DNA from: Periplaneta americana
Taxonomy: Eukaryota; Arthropoda; Insecta; Blattodea; Blattidae
Direction of reading: 5' to 3'
NCBI RefSeq assembly: GCF_040183065.1
Contig: NC_091125.1
Span: forward strand, 112,244,121 to 112,308,120
Length of the DNA stretch: 64,000 bases
Shown here: positions 20,398-31,129 of the stretch, piece by piece
Layout: every line of letters starts with the position of its first letter
How positions within the stretch are numbered: the first letter of the stretch is position 1
The notes under the pieces: model-generated
Told to the model about the DNA's origin: nothing
Databases searched by the model: none
What the model saw: the letters and a program-made list of their open reading frames with translations, nothing else
Made by a program: the position numbers and the translations under genes

Positions 20398-20968
20398 TTT
20401 ATTTTAGCTGGCAGAGTTAAGGCCGTAAGGCCTTCTCTTCCACTCAACCAGCAAAAAGTGTATATACATATGCATGAACTTACAAAGAATCCAACAATTT
20501 GATTGAGATGAGAGTTACATGTATACAAAAGTTATTTACAAATTAAACAACAAAATACTATGAACTATTAATTAAACACTGAAATAAACTGTGTAGCAGA
20601 ATTAAACTAAAATACATAGAATGTTAATATATTTCAAATAATATTAGATAATAGAAAGAGATTATTACGAGACAATTAAAATACATCACAATCAGGATGA
20701 TGTCTAAAGAAAAAAGTAACAATGTAGTCAGTGATAGTTTAAATCAGTATGATTGGAGTGAAATGCTAATGAGGTTATCTTTTAAGCTGTTCTTAAAGGT
20801 GTTTATTGTCTTGCAGCCCCTAATACTTTGTGACAAGGAATTCCATTGACGCGAGGTGGATATTGTAATTGTCAGTGATGAGACGATAGTAGCGATCCTA
20901 TGGTTAGCAACTATCTAGGGATGCATATTTACTACGCATTGAGCTTCGTGACTTTGTATACGACTGTG
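20277..20968. mobile_element. CACAG MITE (family M2), copy with nested LINE
   Basis: The left part (CAGTTTAGTATT, CACGAAGCTTGAG, AGAAACAATAGACT, TTTCGCATTA) and right part (AGTAGCGATCCTATGGTTAG, GAGCTTCGTGACT, ending ACTGTG) match the intact copy at 42591-42778 in order. A LINE fragment at about 20365-20868 separates them. Terminal bases on the left have decayed, and no target duplication is visible. Confidence 0.65.
20365..20868 (-). mobile_element. LINE 3' end with GGCC hairpin, family L3
   Basis: Minus strand: a coding end RQWNSLSQSIRGCK followed by TINTFKNSLKDNLISISL and a stop, typical of CR1/Jockey-like C-termini (WNSLP, FK..LK..L). The 3' UTR ends with the hairpin AAGGCCTTACGGCCTT (20421-20436), then CTGCCAGCTAAAATAAAT and an AAT-type tail (20369-20400). 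Inserted in the MITE at TTTCGCATTA. Related tails lie at 23140 and 40370. Confidence 0.6.
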
Positions 20969-21115
20969 ATAAAGCTACAGAAACGTATTGAACATTTTAT
21001 GTAATAGTTGTGTTTGTGTATTAAATTATTTTAAAATGGTGTATACCCTTCAAGAAAGAAAAGAAATCATCCTTATTGATTAAATTTAGGAAATTGCACA
21101 AAATAAGCTGTGTTT

Positions 21116-21340
21116 TCATTCTACAATCAACTGATAATAACAAAGCTTCTTATAATCACTACAGAATGCCTCGTGTTTAGATGAATTTTGTTTTATCCCA
21201 TGCAATGTTCTGATCGAAGTGTCAAATTCTTGAGCGATGGCTCTGATTAATTCACCTTTTACAAACCGTTCCAATATTTGTAACTTCTGCTTCAACACAA
21301 GTACACATTTTCTGTTCCCTGCCATACTGCCAACGTGTAC
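21116..21340 (-). pseudogene. pogo/Tigger transposase, CENP-B-type N-terminal HTH
   Basis: The minus-strand frame reads GNRKCVLVLKQKLQILERFV then KGELIRAIAQEFDTSIRTLH and GIKQNSSKHEAF. This follows the CENP-B N-terminal/Psq-like pattern K(R)K.LTLe.KL.Il...e.G.s...iA.eF.i..sTv..Ik.n..ki..f. The domain binds the terminal repeats of the element. The DDE core is missing and the frame stops soon after. It lies about 120 bp inside the right TIR of the element described above, where the transposase start should be. Confidence 0.7.
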
Positions 21341-21883
21341 GAGTATCTGCACTCCACTGCACTGGTTCAACTGGTTAGCCCTGTGCAGCGCGGGACAGGG
21401 TGCGTTGACTTACCTTGTATCGTGAAGTATACGAGAGTGAGCATCTATTTGTGGAGTTCCACTGAATCTAACAAGGACACAAAAATATTCATACGTAAAG
21501 AAAATCGACCGTTGTTGCTTATATCTTACAACCTGACCGAAAAATGACGTTTACATTTTAATTAACAAGCACAAGAAATAACTACGCTATAAAATATAAC
21601 TTGTTCCAGCTGAAATAATTTTTAACAAAATACCTTTCAAAGTGTTAGCACCGCTAACACATGGACTTGCCTCCACTGGAAAAGTGTAACATTTTGCCAA
21701 AAAATATAGAAACGTTACTTGTGTTTTAATGAAATCAGCATTGAGTCCAATGTAAGATGTATTTTTTTTTTTCCTTCAATGTAAAAATTGAGTTGTGTAA
21801 TTCTTACATTCACGTGAAGGTTAGATGATGCTGACAGACTATTTAATTATGCAGATTTACTGTATTTTATTTGGTAGCATATT

Positions 21884-22090
21884 TATTTTACGACGCTTTA
21901 TCAACATCTTAGGCTATTTAACGTCTGAATGAGATGAAGGTGATAATGCCGGTGAAATGAGTCCGGGTCCAGCACCGAAAATTACCCGAAAAAAACCTCA
22001 ACCAGGTAACTTGTCCCGACCGGGAATTGAACCCAGGCCACCTGGTTTCGCAGCCAGACGCGCTAACCGTTACTCCACAGGTGTGAACAA
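21884..22090 (-). mobile_element. SINE B, minus strand
   Basis: Complement of the SINE B consensus, from the TCGTAAAATAA tail (left) to CCACACCTG-type head (right), with a short body deletion. TAGCATATT flanks both ends (21875-21883, 22091-22099). Confidence 0.9.
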
Positions 22091-22442
22091 TAGCATATTA
22101 AATAAGGAAAAAAAGTACAGTCTTCATATCTAAAGGGTTATTTTTTAAATAATTATGTAAACCTGCTCCAAATGGTTTAGTAACGACGATATTTTAGCAT
22201 TGAGAATGTTTCATATTTTCATATTTTCTCAAAATAAATTTCATATTGTGCCCGTCTTTACTATAACTTTGTTATTTTTTATACAAAATTAAAAATTCTG
22301 ACACTTCCTTATTAAAAAATAAATTTTATTGCCAAAGCAACGAGTTTGTTTTATGCATGCAATACTATTTTGAGTTTGACAATTTATACGGATTTACTTC
22401 AGTAAAAGACTGATTTATTAATTTCTATCAGGGAAAGAAAAT

Positions 22443-22495
22443 GATACTACTACTACTACTACTACTACTACTACCACTACTACTACTACTACTAC

Positions 22496-22526
<31 letters not shown>
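22443..22526. repeat. (ACT)n(AAT)n microsatellite
   Basis: About eighteen ACT units with one interruption, then about nine AAT units. The neighbouring stretches 22100-22440 and 22530-23060 show no gene. Confidence 0.9.
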
Positions 22527-22527
<1 letters not shown>

Positions 22528-23066
22528 TTCTGATTTATGGAGAAACAGTAATTTATGTTTTTTTTTCTGGAAATCTAAGATAGCGAGTTTCCCAGAAAAG
22601 AAATTTTTCAGTAAATATATTATCTTCGAAGACAATATTTCAGAGAATGTATAAAGTGTGTCACGAACTTCGGAACAATAGAATTAGAGGATGCGCAGTC
22701 TTTCTCAGCTATTACTGAATGCGCAATCAAAAGCAATGATGCAGTCAAAATCAACCATTAGCAGTTAGCCTTGAAAAACGGATTTGTAACAGAAGTCACA
22801 TCACACTATAAATACATACAATCTACCAAACGTAATGGAAAAAAGAAAAACACAAAACGTACTAGGACAGAACAATGAGTGATGTAACAGTAACGGGGAA
22901 AAAACCAAGATAAGAGCAATAAGCAACTAATAAGATCATATAATACATTGATACTGCTTATCTCTACAGCCCAAATTTCAAAGTACATATTTAACAATAA
23001 TTAATGAATTCTCGTACACTGAGGAAATCAAGAGTATGTGGAACATGAAGAACGCTGTCACACATC

Positions 23067-23070
23067 TCTT

Positions 23071-23131
<61 letters not shown>

Positions 23132-24450
23132 TTTATTTTGCCTAGCAGAGCGAAGGCCATGAGGCCTTCTCTTTCATTCAACTAGGTTTGAATAATATAC
23201 ATGAAATACATAAATAGAATACAAAACAACACAAAAGAAGATACCTTAGAGATTATATAAAATAAAGTAGAAAATAACATATAATCAAGATAAGTTGCAT
23301 AATATAAGGGGAATATACACAATTTATAAGATATAAACTACTCGAGATAAACTCGACGATTAAATATAATATACCAATAAGAGACGCGTGGAATGCTTAA
23401 TGAGAATAGAAAATTTTAGATGATAACGAATTCACTTGGAATAGAATATACAGTTATATAGCGTGTTTCCGAAGTGGTGTTACAAACTTTCAGGGATGAT
23501 GGCGAAGGGCACATGTATCAATTTGAGATAAGGAACCCTGGTCCGGAAATGACCGAGTCGAAAGTTACAAACAAAAATAGTTGTGTAGAAATGAAATAAT
23601 TTTTTTCTCTGTACACACCTTATTTATGTGTATTTATCTGTACATCTTACACATACTATATTCATCTGACGTTGTTTACGTTATCTACTTACAGTATTCC
23701 ATTCAGTGCGCTGTCTGAGGGGTGGGGACAGGAAACTACACTAAAGCAATGCAGATAGCGTAATGTGTAACGGACATGGTCGGTCCTGATATGCACGTCT
23801 GTAGACAGCAGTGTATGCGTACAAGTTGCAGTGTCCAGTCGATCAGTCCTAGTGAAATGGAGGAGTACACGAGAGCGGAATATGCAGACCTAATTTCGAA
23901 TACGGATCAACCGATGGGAACAGTAGACAAGCTCAGAGATTGTATCAGGACAAGTACCCACGTAGGAGACATCCGGGCCATACCATCATTCTACAACTGT
24001 TCCAAAGGTTAAGGGAAGTAGAGCTCGTGGTGCCAAATTACAATTCCATTTCCACACAACTATTTTTGCTTATAACTTTCGACTCAGTCATTTCCGGACC
24101 ATGGTTCCTTATCTCAAATTGATACATGTGCCCTTCGCCATCATCCCTGAAAGTTTGTAACACCACCTCTGAAACACCCTGTATACTACTAGGAGAATTC
24201 ATGTGGGTTACAAGACATAAAGAGTCGAATAGCAAAAACGTACTATATAGCACACAGATACAAACGATTAAGTAAAATATCAGGATATAATAAAAAATAG
24301 AAAAAAAAGGAAGAGAGAGAACTAAAACTTGGTCATGTAAAGCAAATTATTTAGAAACTTCCTCAAGAGTCTAGTTCTGTTCAATAAAAACATTTCTAAG
24401 TTGAGTGTACTTAAAAGATTTTAGACTCTGATTTAGACTTTATTCCGTAA
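23067..24450 (-). mobile_element. LINE 3' end (family L3), split by mariner-type element
   Basis: The tail begins with (TAG)n at 23071-23131, then the family hairpin AAGGCCATGAGGCCTT (23151-23166). The UTR continues to 23458 and, beyond the inserted element, to about 24450, where the minus strand has RTRLLRKFLNNLLY, a plausible LINE C-terminus. Identification rests on the hairpin and tail shared with 20365-20868 and 40350-40790. Confidence 0.5.
23459..24181 (+). mobile_element. TA-flanked element with DUF4817-like interior, copy 1
   Basis: 723 bp with arms of about 150 bp: left TAGCGTGTTTCCGAAGTGG, right complement CAGGGTGTTTCAGAGGTGG, both continuing TGTTACAAACTTTCAGGGAT. TA on each side (23457-23458, 24182-24183). 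The interior encodes EEYTRAEYADLI, then in another frame FEYG, AQRLYQDKYPRRRHPGHTI and LFQRLREVELV, the DUF4817 helix-turn-helix pattern of mariner-type transposases with one frameshift. The catalytic domain is absent. Copy 2 is at 41396-42100. Confidence 0.75.
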
Positions 24451-24754
24451 AAAATTACAAATAATATGTTCCAGGTGGAATATCCAAAAGTCTATTTCTG
24501 AATATTAATCTCCTAAATTTAGCCTTCACTTGGTTCTTTGTAGGTCTATGCTTCATGAAGTTATGAGCGGGTTCGGACAATACTTTGGAAGACAATCTCG
24601 GTCTCGAGTCGGGTTCGGGTTCAGGGGTGAATGAACAGGCCAATTTTGGCCCTTGCAGACCTCTAGTGGAGAGTAGGACTTGGACCACTGTTTTGAGCCC
24701 CATTATACTATCTCCAAATTTCTATTTTCACAAGAAATAGGCGACAAATGTTAC

Positions 24755-24945
24755 CTGGAGCCCTGTACCAGTGGCAGTGTTCTTTTATGTGTCTCAAATC
24801 CATGGCATGCTAGGAATTTTAACGCTTTTAAAATCATCTCCTCGGCCAGATTTGAACCCACGCACCTCGAATTCATCGATCAGAACACACAGGACGACTA
24901 CACTAATACATTTAGTAGTAACGGGACTGCTTGACCATGTAATAA
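24755..24945 (-). mobile_element. tRNA-like retroposon fragment
   Basis: Minus strand GTGGGTTCAAATCTGGCC is a good B box and follows a head-like CTGATCGATGAATTCGAGG. Downstream CTAGCATGCCATGGATTTGA looks like a SINE body. No second copy in the window supports the family, so confidence is low. Confidence 0.35.
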
Positions 24946-24984
24946 GCATGGTTTAAAACATATTCTAAATTAATAACAATATAG

Positions 24985-25150
24985 ACTTAGGTAAAGGTAA
25001 AGGTATCCCCGTAACATGCCATGAAGGCACTTGGGGGGCATGGAGGTAGAGCCCCATGCTTTCCATGACCTCGGCACTAGAATGAGGTGGTGTGGTCGGC
25101 ACCACGCTCTGACCGCCTTTTACCCCCAGGAAAGACCCGGTACTCAATTT
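24985..25150 (-). mobile_element. SINE C, 3' part, minus strand
   Basis: Complement of the 3' two-thirds of the SINE C copy at 37105-37360: AAAGGTATCCCCGTAACATG, GGAAAGCATGGGG, GGTGGTGTGGTCGGCACCAC, ending at ACCCGGTACTCAATTTT. The tRNA-like head is missing by 5' truncation. Confidence 0.8.
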
Positions 25151-25417
25151 TATTTACTTTATTGAAATGCACTGAACAATACGTAACTATTGTAGTTGAC
25201 TGCTCTTGGATTTTTAAGAAATATTTAAAGAAAATTAAGATTTGTAAAAGTTTATTTAGCGAAAGCAAGCGAGAAAGAGGAAATAAATAAGAACACTCTT
25301 CGGAAATTTTGTTCCAGATAACTCTTAATACTGTACGCCAGCTGGGAGGGAAAATTGAGAAGGAATTATTACAGCTGTAGCATGACGTCATGAGATGAAG
25401 GCACTACTAGGCCTAAT

Positions 25418-27206
25418 TAGGGTTGCCAACTCTTCGGTATTTCCCGAGATCTCCCTATTTGCCCCTAATTTTTAACAGTCTTCCGGCTCCCGTATTATTC
25501 TTCTCTGCGAGCATTTTTTTCCCTTATTTTTGCTTAATGTAATTTTTTTTATTCTAAACATTTGATTTTTCCGTGAATGATGATGATTTATATGATGAAT
25601 TTTGTTGAGATGCATTAAAATGTACAGAGTTTATAAAAAGTAATGCTTGCCAGAAATGGGTTTTAGTGCTCACACATTTAAAATCAAACAATCATAATGT
25701 TAAAAATTTGGAAAAACTCACTAGTTTTGTTCTAAGCATACCAAGTAGTAATGCTCATACAAGGAGCATGGATAAATATATAATAGAATGCGAAACTGAG
25801 TTTCCCGTAACACATGCTAGAGGCGCTAATGTAGAAACTGATCTTGCTGCCATCTATTGGACGGAGGAGAACTTATTACATCTAGCAGCGCGTCAAGTAG
25901 TGGAAACAAAAACTAATTACTCCATGCATTTAGCAGCGCACCTGGCGACGAAAATATTAAACTATGCAGAACATATTCCTTTCCTCCCACCCTCATCGAT
26001 ATTCTCAACTAACCCAATTTAAAATAAAACATTTACATTTTTATTTCTCACATCATGTTCCATTGAAAATTCTTACCGGAGTCAACAGGAAGATAAAAGA
26101 GACGATCTATTTTGCACTACCCAATTAAAATATAACCAAACAGAGACAGAAAATAAAGCAAAAGATTATATGATTGGGATTGTATTCTTTGAGTATTTAG
26201 TGTACAGTGCAATGGAAAAGTTTGCAAAAACTACTTAGTTCAATTTTATATTACTATTACTTTACAATACATTCAACAACACTATTTTTACAACGTCCAT
26301 AAAGATCACTGTTTAACATACACTGCTTATACACACACTTACTGTTCTCCAATCAGGAGATCAACCGTGAAAGAAATGTGTTTACTATTGCGTCATCTAT
26401 TGGAGGGAAGTAGATAGATAATATTATCGTTATAACGTCAGTTTAAAAACAATGCGCTCTCCTGCATATGTTATTTCCTGTGTAGAGGGATTAAAATATC
26501 AGGAGATTAACAGTGATCTAATTTTGTAACTAGGGTAGTGTAAATATGTGTGTACCAATATTATTGTTTGTGCTGTGAGAGCTAGCCAATAGAGATACTT
26601 GTACCCATGTGTGTGACCTTATGACATCTTATGACATCAACATTCATTCACAGCATTACCCCGCTTCGTTTCATCCCGCATAGACTTTCTCGTGGTTGGA
26701 GTACATTAGTATCACTTTATGTCCACTCATTAGCAAGTTTCTGGCTGCCATCTTGTCTTCTCGAGCATCGGCTGTTCGTCTCGAACGAACGGATAAATAG
26801 AGAACTCTGGGTAATCTACCCAACACGTAGTTCTAATGTTCACCACCACGACGTCGGGCGATGATCATCTTATTTGAACCCTCTTCCGTCAGATGGTGCT
26901 GACCGCAGTTTCGCATCCTATTATATATTTATCCATGCAAGGAGGGTGTTTCGTCTCATGAACAATAGGACAGATGTTCGAAACAGGACAACAGCACATT
27001 TAACAAAAAATCAGAGCTGAAAACTGCAGTTGACTTCAACTATTACGCGAAACAAAATCTGTCTCTGAAAATACTCTTAATTTAAGCCTAGCTGCAGAGT
27101 AGAATTTTTTTTAGTAACTGAACCGAATAATTTGTCTATTTTCTATGTGAAATTTTGTCGATTCCTTAGTCTCCTGTATTTTCTTCAAAAATAGTTGGCA
27201 ACCCTA
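25418..27206 (+). mobile_element. hAT transposon remnant (1789 bp)
   Basis: Ends TAGGGTTGCCAACT (25418) and, on the opposite strand, TAGGGTTGCCAACT (from 27206). An 8-bp near-duplication GGCCTAAT / GGCCTAAC lies at 25410-25417 and 27207-27214. Inside, near 25620-25780, a hAT dimerisation block survives: TKSNACQKWVLVL-like, then LTSFVLSIPSSNAHT. The rest of the transposase is missing or scrambled. Confidence 0.75.
25616..25785 (+). pseudogene. hAT transposase, C-terminal dimerisation relic
   Basis: KCTEFIKSNACQKWVLVLTH, then VKNLEKLTSFVLSIPSSNAH. hAT proteins of the ZBED/GTF2I-repeat-like group have L..FVLSIPGSNAFVERVFS at this position; the ERVF that should follow is lost (RSMDKY instead). 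The frame continues to 26022 as unrelated sequence. Bracketed by hAT-type ends, which supports the call. Confidence 0.6.
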
Positions 27207-27214
27207 GGCCTAAC

Positions 27215-28655
27215 AGTTCTAAAAATATCTCCTCTCGTACTTAAAATAATAGAATTTATTTATATTGCACTCAAAAGTACGTACGTATCTAAAGTTTGTG
27301 CCGGGAAGAAAGTGCCTAAGAATTCCTAAGCTTGTGTTTTCTATCTCATCTGCTCTCTGCACCTGCTTCAAGATTAACAGCGACAAATGCAAAATCCAGT
27401 AGCTTATTTCTAGAACCAATATCCGCAGATATTAGGTTAGCCCATCACGGGAACAGGAGTAGTTGGTGGCTCTTATGTAGGCTTAAGTACACGTGCACAC
27501 ATGGCTACGTGCGTGAGGCTGATTTAGACGGAGTGATAACTCTGTTCTGAGCTTACGTGTTGAATGTCAGACACTTTCTCTTACCGCATGGATCATAACA
27601 CTATATGAGGGAGCTTAAGAGTTGGAGATCAAGCTACCTGCATACTCATCGAGGTCTATCTCGAAAGATTCTCAGTCGTCTCTGCTATCTATTTTTACCT
27701 GTCGCATCGGGGCAAGTTATATGGTTGAGGATTTTCCCGGGGTTGGCCTTCGTGACATTGACAGTGCATGTTAAATACAAACTGCCTATTTTTAATGACT
27801 GAAATTTGTGGTAAAACTTAAGGAAAAGAAAAAATGTATAGTTCACAGAGTTAATTTTAAAAACGGATAATAATGCAGTGTATAAGATTTGTATTTAAAA
27901 AATGTAAAAGTCTCGTTCTTGGGAAGATGACATGCACTTTCTCATCATACGGTTCATACGTTTTATAACAATCTGATTATTTTGTCATGTTGCGAGTAAT
28001 ATTCGAGTTTATAGTTTATTTTCTTCAAGTATCGTGAAAAAGACACTAGCAAATGCAATCGTTTACCATCCACCTAGATAGGAGCATATAATTCGTTTTA
28101 TAAATTACACGCAAAATACAGTCTATTCGTTAGAATTCTGAAAGACTAAAATACGCTGTTTACGTATTACATGTAAGAAATGTTTCTAATCTTTACTAAG
28201 TGTTCAGAATGAGCTTTGTGACTGTTGTGGCTGTGCCATAATGCAGGCCCTAACACATCAGAATTACGCTTAAGTTACCATTATACTACATCTAATGTGT
28301 TTCAAATATACACATGAATATATGCATATATTTGCTAATTGGTTTCATACTCATACAATTATAAAAATGAAAAAATGGTATAAATGACTTACTTATAAGT
28401 GACGAATGACACTAAGACGAGGAAGTGAAAATTACAAAAGTGCTGACAGTCAGATTGATCACTCCAATATTTAAATGACTAAATAACATAACTTAAATTC
28501 TTAAAAAAAAAAAAATGAAATTAAAAAAAGTCTATTCGGGATGAATTTTGTTGCAATAGACGACAAGATGACAATATGAGTGAAAAAGCTGTAAGTGGTC
28601 AGAAATATATAAAGAAAATTATGAAAAAGTAAAAAGATTATTACGTATAGCCTAC
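27215..28655. other. Mostly unrecognised; SINE B scrap at 27705-27745
   Basis: GGGGCAAGTTATATGGTTGA and CCCGGGGTT at 27711-27742 match the SINE B body. The remainder is AT-rich with no gene or repeat I can name. Confidence 0.45.
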
Positions 28656-29540
28656 GTCCAGGATAACAGACTGGGTTTGGAACTGAACGGGTTACATCAG
28701 CTCTTTGTTTATGCTGATGACGTGAATATGTTAGGAGAAAGTGCACAAACTATTAGGGAAAACACGGAAATTTTACTTGAAGCAAGTAAAGAGATAGGTT
28801 TGGAAGTAAATCCCGAAAAGACAAAGTATATGATTATGTCTCGTGACCAGAATATTATACGAAAAGGAAATATAAAAAATGGAAATAATATATTCTTTGA
28901 AGAGATGGAAAAATTCAAATATCTTGAAGCAACAGTAACAAATATAAATTATAGTCAGAAGGAAATTAAACATAGAATAAATATGGGAAATGCCTGTTAT
29001 TATTCGGTTGAGAAGCTTTTATCATCCAGTCTGCTCTCAAAAAACCTGAAAGTTAGGATTTGTAAAACAGTTATACTCGTATTACCGCTTGCTCTGCATG
29101 GTTGTGAAACTTGGACTCCCACTTTGAGAGAGAAACAGAGGCTAAGTGTGTTTGAGAATAAGGTTCTTAGGAAACTATTTGGGACTAAGAGGGATGAAGT
29201 TACAAGAGAATGGAGAGAGTTACACAATGCAGAACTGCACGCATTGTATTCTTCACCTGACATAATTAGGAACGTTAAACCAGACGTTTGAGATGGGCAG
29301 GGCATGTAGCACGTATGGGCGAATCCAGAAATGCATATAGAGTGTTAGTTGGGAGGCCGGAGGGAAAAAGACCTTTGGGGAGGCCGAGACGTAGGTGGGA
29401 GTATAATATTAAAATAAATTTGAGGGAGGTGGGATATGATGGCAGAGACTGGCTTGATCTTGCTCAGGATAGGGACCGATGGCGGGCTTATGTGAGGGCG
29501 ATAATGAATCTCCGAGTTCCTTAAAAGCCATAAGTAAGTA
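28656..29540 (+). mobile_element. RTE-1 LINE, copy 1
   Basis: 5'-truncated just before RT motif C. The 28677-29291 frame has [18 protein letters not shown] with an intact YADD box, [28 protein letters not shown] and ENKVLRKLFG. One base is lost near 29280, shifting to the 29288-29524 frame with RWAGHVARMGESRNA, GRPRRRW and a stop after NLRVP. The 3' UTR is only CCATAAGTAAGTA and runs straight into a TACA array. Two more copies lie at 30564 and 45058. Confidence 0.85.
28677..29291 (+). pseudogene. RTE-1 reverse transcriptase, C-terminal half
   Basis: 204-aa frame. Residues 9-20 hold FVYADDVNML, the catalytic Asp pair of the RT palm. [10 protein letters not shown] (about 42-51) and the thumb region with INMGNACYYSVEKL (about 101) follow. 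The remaining C-terminal segment continues in another frame after a single-base loss. Palm motifs A and B are missing through 5' truncation, so it cannot be active. Confidence 0.8.
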
Positions 29541-29544
29541 TTAC

Positions 29545-29643
29545 GTATACATACATACATACATACATACATACATACATACATACATACATACATACAT
29601 ACATTCATTCATTCATTCATTCATTCATTCATTCATTCATTCA
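29545..29643. repeat. Compound (TACA)n(TTCA)n microsatellite
   Basis: About fourteen ACAT units, then about twelve TTCA units. The first continues the tail of RTE-1 copy 1; the second is the complement of the (TGAA)n tail of RTE-2 at 29644. Confidence 0.9.
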
Positions 29644-29696
29644 TAGTTGTCTGCCCAAGAGTTGGTTGTTCACTGCAAACCCAATATTTCCCAATC
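29644..29696 (-). mobile_element. RTE-2 LINE, last ~50 bp
   Basis: The minus strand reads GATTGGGAAATATTGGGTTT then GCAGTGAA, i.e. the GLQ-stop end of the RTE-2 protein as in 48368-48380, followed by the short UTR and TGAA tail. 29700-30500 beyond it shows no gene; a GGAAAGG...CCTTTCC-like palindrome lies near 30450. Confidence 0.6.
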
Positions 29697-30507
29697 GTAC
29701 CTCTTAATCTCCGCATATTATGTTAATGTATAGCAACACCTTAACTGGTTGTAAATGCTTGTGATGTAAATTTACAGAGTTAGTCAAGTTTATTTTCCGC
29801 GTAGCTGTTTAGAAATTCCTGTATAGTCCTGGGTGAGAAGAAAAAAATTTCAGACGTAAGGAGCTGTCAGGTGGAAACCGTTCGCTCTGTATTACACGAT
29901 ATGCACTGTATATGCCTACATCTAGTGGACGTCTCATTTCTGAGCACACAAGTTCAATTTTCCAATTATTATAGTACGACTGCTTTACATTAACTACGGG
30001 ATTAATCCCTAATCCAAACTCTTAATTGTTCCCTAGCACTAAGTTGACTGCCATAGGAATGACGCTATCATTCCGGGCCATTTCCTCGTCCGAGTGCTCT
30101 CCTCCCCTCTTTAAAACATTTTCCATTCTTGTGACGCAATTTCTTTTCCCTCTAGACTTACCGCTTTTTATTATTCTGAAGGATTTCCCTCTCCCTCCAC
30201 TTTTTTTTTTCTTGTTTCAACTCTCTTTTTCCATTTGCTGGTCTTTTATTCTCGTGTAACAGGGAGTCTGGTTGCTAGGAGACGGCAGGCATTGCAACAA
30301 GTGGATTCTCTGTGCTACTGGGGCAGCGTTCTTACCGGAATCAGACGTCTACTGGACTTCTGTGCACGTCGTGTGTGAATGAGAGTATTCAGGGGCTTCA
30401 GAAAGTGTTAAATTAATTATTATTGTTGCACACCACGCTATAAAAGTGAAAAGGGAAAGGTAAATGCGGTAGCTTCCCGTTGCTTTCCACACACCACTCT
30501 CTCTTTG

Positions 30508-30509
30508 GC

Positions 30510-30562
<53 letters not shown>
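30508..30562. repeat. (AAT)n microsatellite
   Basis: Eighteen or so AAT units abutting the 3' end of RTE-1 copy 2. Confidence 0.9.
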
Positions 30563-30563
<1 letters not shown>

Positions 30564-30568
<5 letters not shown>

Positions 30569-31053
30569 CAGTACTTATGGCTTTTAAGGAACCCGGAGGT
30601 TCATTGCCGCCTTCACATAAGCCCACCATCGGTCCCTATCCTGAGCAAAATTAATCCAGTCCCTACCATCATATCCCACCTCCCTCAAATCCATTTTAAT
30701 ATTATCATCCCATCTACGTCTCGGCCTCCCCAAAGGTCTTATTCCTTCCGGCCTCTCAACTAACACTCTATACGCATTTCTGGATTCGCCCATACGTGCT
30801 ACATGCCCTGCCCATCTCAAACGTCTGGATTTAATATTCCTAATTATGTTAGGTGACGAATACAATGCGTGCAGTTCTGCGTTGTGTAACTTCCTCCATT
30901 CTCCTGTAACTTCATCCCTCTTAGCCCCAAATATTTTCCTAAGAACCTTATTCTCAAAGACCCTTAATCTCTGTTCCTCTCTCAAAGTGAGAGTTCAAGC
31001 TTCACATCCATACAGAACAACCTGTAATATAACTGTTTTATAAATTCTAACTA
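30564..31053 (-). mobile_element. RTE-1 LINE, copy 2
   Basis: The minus-strand ORF 30985-30584 covers EEQRLRVFENKVLRKIFGA through RWAGHVARMGESRNAYRVL, GRPRRRWDDNIKMDL and NLRVP-stop. Upstream the frame extends to VRIYKTVIL at 31050 with one stop. Both ends meet AAT arrays (30508-30562, 31054-31120). It is truncated downstream of the RT catalytic core. Confidence 0.85.
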
Positions 31054-31059
31054 ATAATG

Positions 31060-31120
<61 letters not shown>
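31054..31120. repeat. (AAT)n microsatellite with TAG end
   Basis: Roughly twenty AAT units ending in a few TAG units, at the 5' break of RTE-1 copy 2. Confidence 0.9.
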
Positions 31121-31121
<1 letters not shown>

Positions 31122-31129
31122 AGTAGTAG

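Larger units (their letters stand above)
19176..21464 (-). mobile_element. Probable pogo/Tigger element with nested insertions
   Basis: Two inverted 21-bp ends match at 20 of 21 positions: CAGTGGAAATCCACAAATAG at 19176 and, on the other strand, CAGTGGAACTCCACAAATAG from 21464. Near the right end the minus strand codes a CENP-B-like helix-turn-helix (21116-21340), the normal N-terminus of a Tigger transposase. The left end is preceded by TA; the right flank is AA, so the TA duplication is not intact. Inside lie an RLE LINE tail, a CACAG MITE and another LINE fragment, which account for most of the interior. Confidence 0.5.

Noticed and set aside
25077-25391. 104-aa minus-strand ORF
   Set aside because: Partly SINE C sequence read in an arbitrary frame; no conserved domain.
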